The notes under the pieces: generated by a model
The model's database searches: none
The model's input: the letters and a program-made list of their open reading frames with translations, nothing else
What the model was told of the DNA's origin: nothing
Assembly: GCA_964395545.1 (NCBI GenBank)
Contig: CAYNAW010000055.1
Coordinates: forward strand, 1-7,530
Source: CAYGVX01 sp964395545
GTDB lineage: Archaea > Thermoproteota > Bathyarchaeia > Bathyarchaeales > SOJC01
Direction: 5' to 3'
DNA length: 7,530 bases
Shown: piece by piece, positions 5,594 to 7,530 of the stretch
Numbering within the stretch: position 1 is the first letter of the stretch
Layout of the letters: each line of letters begins with the position of its first letter
Position numbers and translations under genes: made by a program

Positions 5594-6369
5594 CTCAACC
5601 GCCTCTGCACCAGATTTGCCAGAAGACTGACTCCGAAAACGATACACATCAAGACTATTGCCAGCGCGATACTCAACGCGATGTTCCCCCGAGTCGTCTC
5701 TAGCGTAATGGTCGTGGTCAACACACGCGTCAGCCCACGTAAGTTCTGCCCAATCATAAGAACAATCCCCAACTCCGCTACCGCTCGGTTAAACCCAGCC
5801 ACTACAGCCAGCATGACACCTGAAGTAGACTCCCGTAGGACGGCAAAGGAAGCCTCAGTTTCCGAAGCCCCCAAAGTCTTAGCCAAATCCCTCACGTCTG
5901 GATCAACTGCCTCCACAGCACTCGCTATGAAGCTGATAATAATGGGTGAAATGAGGACAGCCTGCCCAATCGACACTCCCAACGGGTTCAGGAATAAGTT
6001 TAGCGAACCGAGAGGACCAGAGCTGGAGAACATGAGATAAAGAATCAACCCCAAAGCCACAGTGGGTATCCCCAGAAGCGCGTTGAAAACCCCCTTCACA
6101 AACCGTTTTCCGACAAAATCACTTAGACCTACGAGAACACCGATCGGAACACACCACGAAATCGACAGAGCAGTAGCTGTTCCAGAAATGTAAATGGACC
6201 GCAGGGTAATTTCCGTAACTTCTGGATCGCCCGAAACAATCAGCCTGACTGCCTCAACAAAACCCTCAGCAAACTCTCCAATCAAAAGGAGTGGCATAAA
6301 AAAGACAGAAAAAAAGAGAAGCAACAGCAGGAGGGGAATCGCGTCCTTCGCCCTCCCTCTGTTAAGCAC
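5590..6369 (-). CDS. tupB: Tungstate ABC transporter permease
   Basis: Integral membrane protein of 259 residues, probably working as a homodimer with TupC. Hydrophobic segments begin near residues 11, 60, 93, 132, 185 and 228. The EAA-type loop that contacts the ATPase is DLAKTLGASETEASFAVLRE (161-180), with the conserved Gly at 167. It is followed by AGFNRAVAELGIVLMIGQNL and TRVLTTTITLETTRGN, both typical of TupB rather than ModB or WtpB. It starts at GTG (6369-6367), 14 bases after the tupA stop, with GAGG 8 bases upstream (plus-strand 6378-6381). The tupC site has the same GAGG and spacing, suggesting matched translation of the two inner subunits. Intact, with family-typical length. Confidence 0.92.
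   Translation of the reverse strand: MLNRGRAKDAIPLLLLLLFFSVFFMPLLLIGEFAEGFVEAVRLIVSGDPEVTEITLRSIYISGTATALSISWCVPIGVLVGLSDFVGKRFVKGVFNALLGIPTVALGLILYLMFSSSGPLGSLNLFLNPLGVSIGQAVLISPIIISFIASAVEAVDPDVRDLAKTLGASETEASFAVLRESTSGVMLAVVAGFNRAVAELGIVLMIGQNLRGLTRVLTTTITLETTRGNIALSIALAIVLMCIVFGVSLLANLVQRRLR
5602..5605 (-). promoter_or_regulatory. Ribosome binding site deciding the tupC ATG start
   Basis: GAGG on the minus strand, 8 bases before ATG at 5593, inside the tupB 3' end. The wider contexts GAGGCGGTTGAG (tupC) and GAGGCTGTTAGC (tupB) are alike. With the ATGA overlap it favours this start over the in-frame ATG at 5647. Confidence 0.5.
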
Positions 6370-6377
6370 GCTAACAG

Positions 6378-6381
6378 CCTC
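6378..6381 (-). promoter_or_regulatory. Ribosome binding site deciding the tupB GTG start
   Basis: GAGG on the minus strand, 8 bases before GTG at 6369 in the 14-base tupA-tupB gap. It supports this non-ATG start; no ATG near the beginning of the frame offers an alternative with a comparable site. Confidence 0.5.
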
Positions 6382-6383
6382 TG

Positions 6384-7376
6384 TCAGTTGTAGAGCTCAG
6401 GATGACCAAGCCGATACTGCGAGGGACACTCTGAGCCCTCGAAGAAAGCATAGCCTCGAATCATAGCAGCCATCGTAGGGTCTGTGTCGTTTTTCAGCAG
6501 TTCAACCGCGGGGTGGAAGAGGCTTTTGCCGTAATTCTCCACGCCGTATTCTCCAATGAGCTGTTGCCCTTGCTCGGACAATAAGTACTTCATGAAAGTG
6601 ACTGCGCCCTCGAAATTTGCTCCAGCTTGCAGTGTAGCGTTAACAGGAATTGCGCTGTAAACGTTAAGCAGTTCTGTTCCTTGTGTCACAAGCTCCGCCA
6701 AGTTGGGCACCAAGCTCGGTTCAGCGTTACTGTATGCGAGGTATGTTCCGATATCGGTTAAAGTGTAGCCGTTCAATTGGTTCGCAGTCTTCAGGGTATT
6801 TCCCATGCCTGAGCCTGTTTCCATGAACCAGTTTGTTTCGTCACGTATCGCTGTCCAGTTGAAGTCCGCTGCCTTCCAGAGTTCCTTCTCCTTTGCATGT
6901 GTACCTGAGCTATCGCCTCTTGAAACCCAGAACGTCTCGGAGCTCCTTCCAGCGGAAGCAATCCTTGACAACGCCTGAGCAGGAGATGCACCGCTGATTC
7001 CAGCAGGGTCAGCGTCGGGACCGACTATTTCAAAGAAGTTGTACGCGATGACTTTTCTATTCACACCATATCCGCCTTGCATGAACGCGAGTTCGTCAGA
7101 TGGTGAATGTACTAGTATCATGTCGGCGTCTCCCCGCCGCGCGAATTCGATGGCTATGCCTGAGCCCACTGAGATGAAGTACACATCAATGTTGTACTTG
7201 GCTTCGAATTGATCCTCCACTGCGTCTAACAAGCCTGTGTCGAAGAGGCTGGTGGTTGTGGCCACTACGAGTTTCTGTCTAGCTGACGTGCTGAGGTATA
7301 CGGCGGTGCCGGCGACTGAAGCTACGGCTGTTATTGCGGCGACTATTAGGACTATTCCCCATGTGCCGAGTTTCAT
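6384..7376 (-). CDS. tupA: Tungstate-binding protein of ABC transporter, membrane-anchored
   Basis: Extracytoplasmic solute-binding protein of 330 residues that captures tungstate and delivers it to TupB. A single N-terminal hydrophobic segment (about 5-28) has no lipobox cysteine, so it is probably an uncleaved anchor or a signal peptide. The TupA hallmark TTTS (TTTSLFDTGLLD from residue 40) supplies oxyanion-binding residues. DADMILVHSPSDE (83-95), SRGDSSGTHAKEKELW (152-167), METGSGMGNTL (185-195), YTLTDIGTYL (204-213) and YSAIPVN (240-246) also follow the family pattern. These features separate it from ModA and from the archaeal WtpA type. In tested TupA proteins tungstate is strongly preferred over molybdate, but selectivity here is inferred. 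It is the first gene of the operon; its ATG is preceded at 6 bases by GGTGA and by its own promoter. No frame damage. Confidence 0.94.
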   Translation of the reverse strand: MKLGTWGIVLIVAAITAVASVAGTAVYLSTSARQKLVVATTTSLFDTGLLDAVEDQFEAKYNIDVYFISVGSGIAIEFARRGDADMILVHSPSDELAFMQGGYGVNRKVIAYNFFEIVGPDADPAGISGASPAQALSRIASAGRSSETFWVSRGDSSGTHAKEKELWKAADFNWTAIRDETNWFMETGSGMGNTLKTANQLNGYTLTDIGTYLAYSNAEPSLVPNLAELVTQGTELLNVYSAIPVNATLQAGANFEGAVTFMKYLLSEQGQQLIGEYGVENYGKSLFHPAVELLKNDTDPTMAAMIRGYAFFEGSECPSQYRLGHPELYN

Positions 7377-7382
7377 CTTCCT

Positions 7383-7387
7383 TCACC
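7383..7387 (-). promoter_or_regulatory. Shine-Dalgarno sequence of tupA
   Basis: GGTGA on the minus strand, 6 bases before the ATG at 7376, matches the archaeal 16S rRNA 3' end. It fixes the tupA start. The short leader contrasts with the apparently leaderless peptidase gene. Confidence 0.6.
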
Positions 7388-7389
7388 AT

Positions 7390-7407
7390 TATGTTTGGAG
7401 GAACATA
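7390..7407. promoter_or_regulatory. TATGTT-N6-AACATA palindrome at the tup transcription start
   Basis: A perfect 6-6-6 inverted repeat between the TATA box and the Shine-Dalgarno sequence. The start predicted from the TATA box is about 7397, inside the repeat, so a bound regulator would block initiation. A tungstate- or molybdate-sensing repressor is a reasonable guess, but no regulator gene is in the window and I do not recognise the site as a defined consensus. Confidence 0.4.
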
Positions 7408-7420
7408 TCGCTTTCTGTGC

Positions 7421-7428
7421 CTATATAC
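7421..7428 (-). promoter_or_regulatory. TATA box of the tup operon
   Basis: Reads GTATATAG on the minus strand, a near-consensus archaeal TATA box, centred about 48 bases before the tupA ATG. This predicts a leader of roughly 20 bases carrying the GGTGA site. Because TATATA is self-complementary, it could also serve a rightward transcript. Confidence 0.6.
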
Positions 7429-7530
7429 CTGTCGGTAAAACGAAACGCCCAATCAAAACAGGTTAAGGTTCTCTTCCATGGTCGTCAGTACCGATGCGCA
7501 TTCGTCCGCTCAATCAAAGGCAGCGAAAGC
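7429..7530. other. Right edge: start or end of an unseen gene, undecided
   Basis: Two readings are possible. On the plus strand an ORF starts at ATG 7478 (MVVSTDAHSSAQSKAAK) and is still open at the window edge, about 54 bases after the symmetric TATATA. On the minus strand an open frame enters from the right and ends at TGA (7487-7485), giving LSLPLIERTNAHRY. Neither stretch carries a recognisable motif, and no good ribosome binding site precedes the ATG. A CAATCAAA direct repeat (7450-7457, 7511-7518) is visible. Confidence 0.25.

Noticed and set aside
1..7530. CRISPR array, insertion sequence, integrase site or defence genes
   Set aside because: I see no regularly spaced repeats, transposase frames, terminal inverted repeats or target duplications. 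All large frames are explained by the five genes.

Overview
The window looks archaeal. The isoleucyl-tRNA synthetase has archaeal-type features (two CxxC knuckles, a DTWHNSG motif and an IDQTRGW motif). Likely promoters are TATA boxes placed so that transcripts would be leaderless or carry only a short leader, and poly-T tracts follow two of the gene ends. The gene mix and the form of the synthetase suggest the TACK side of the Archaea (a Bathyarchaeia- or Thaumarchaeota-like lineage). That placement is a judgement from motif appearance, not from a search. Base composition is roughly balanced.

Layout, left to right. (1) 1-2031, + strand: the C-terminal two thirds of isoleucyl-tRNA synthetase (ileS), cut by the left edge. 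(2) 2032-2156: a short gap between convergent gene ends, holding a strong bulged hairpin. (3) 2157-3230, - strand: a site-2-protease-type membrane metallopeptidase (M50) with a soluble N-terminal domain. (4) 3231-3380: a divergent promoter region. (5) 3381-4040, + strand: a glyoxalase-II-like metallo-beta-lactamase-fold hydrolase. (6) 4041-4534: a roughly 500-base gap with no conventional gene. It holds a T-run terminator, overlapping inverted repeats, two copies of a TTAAG-N-CTTA palindrome around a good TATA box, and a possible leaderless 35-residue ORF. (7) 4535-7376, - strand: a compact tungstate ABC transporter operon transcribed tupA-tupB-tupC, with matching GAGG ribosome binding sites and a 4-base ATGA overlap between tupB and tupC. 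Its promoter has a TATA box, a palindrome where transcription should start, and a GGTGA Shine-Dalgarno sequence. (8) 7429-7530: an edge region of undecided content.

The only clear functional unit is the tup operon. A membrane-anchored oxyanion-binding protein would deliver tungstate (or molybdate) to a homodimeric permease driven by an ATPase with a C-terminal TOBE-like regulatory domain, feeding pterin cofactor synthesis for tungsto- or molybdoenzymes. The other genes are single, unrelated housekeeping or stress-type genes. I see no new multi-gene system. The least explained part is the 4041-4534 gap, and the most testable idea there is a regulated small transcript starting near 4415 and running toward the 3' end of tupC.
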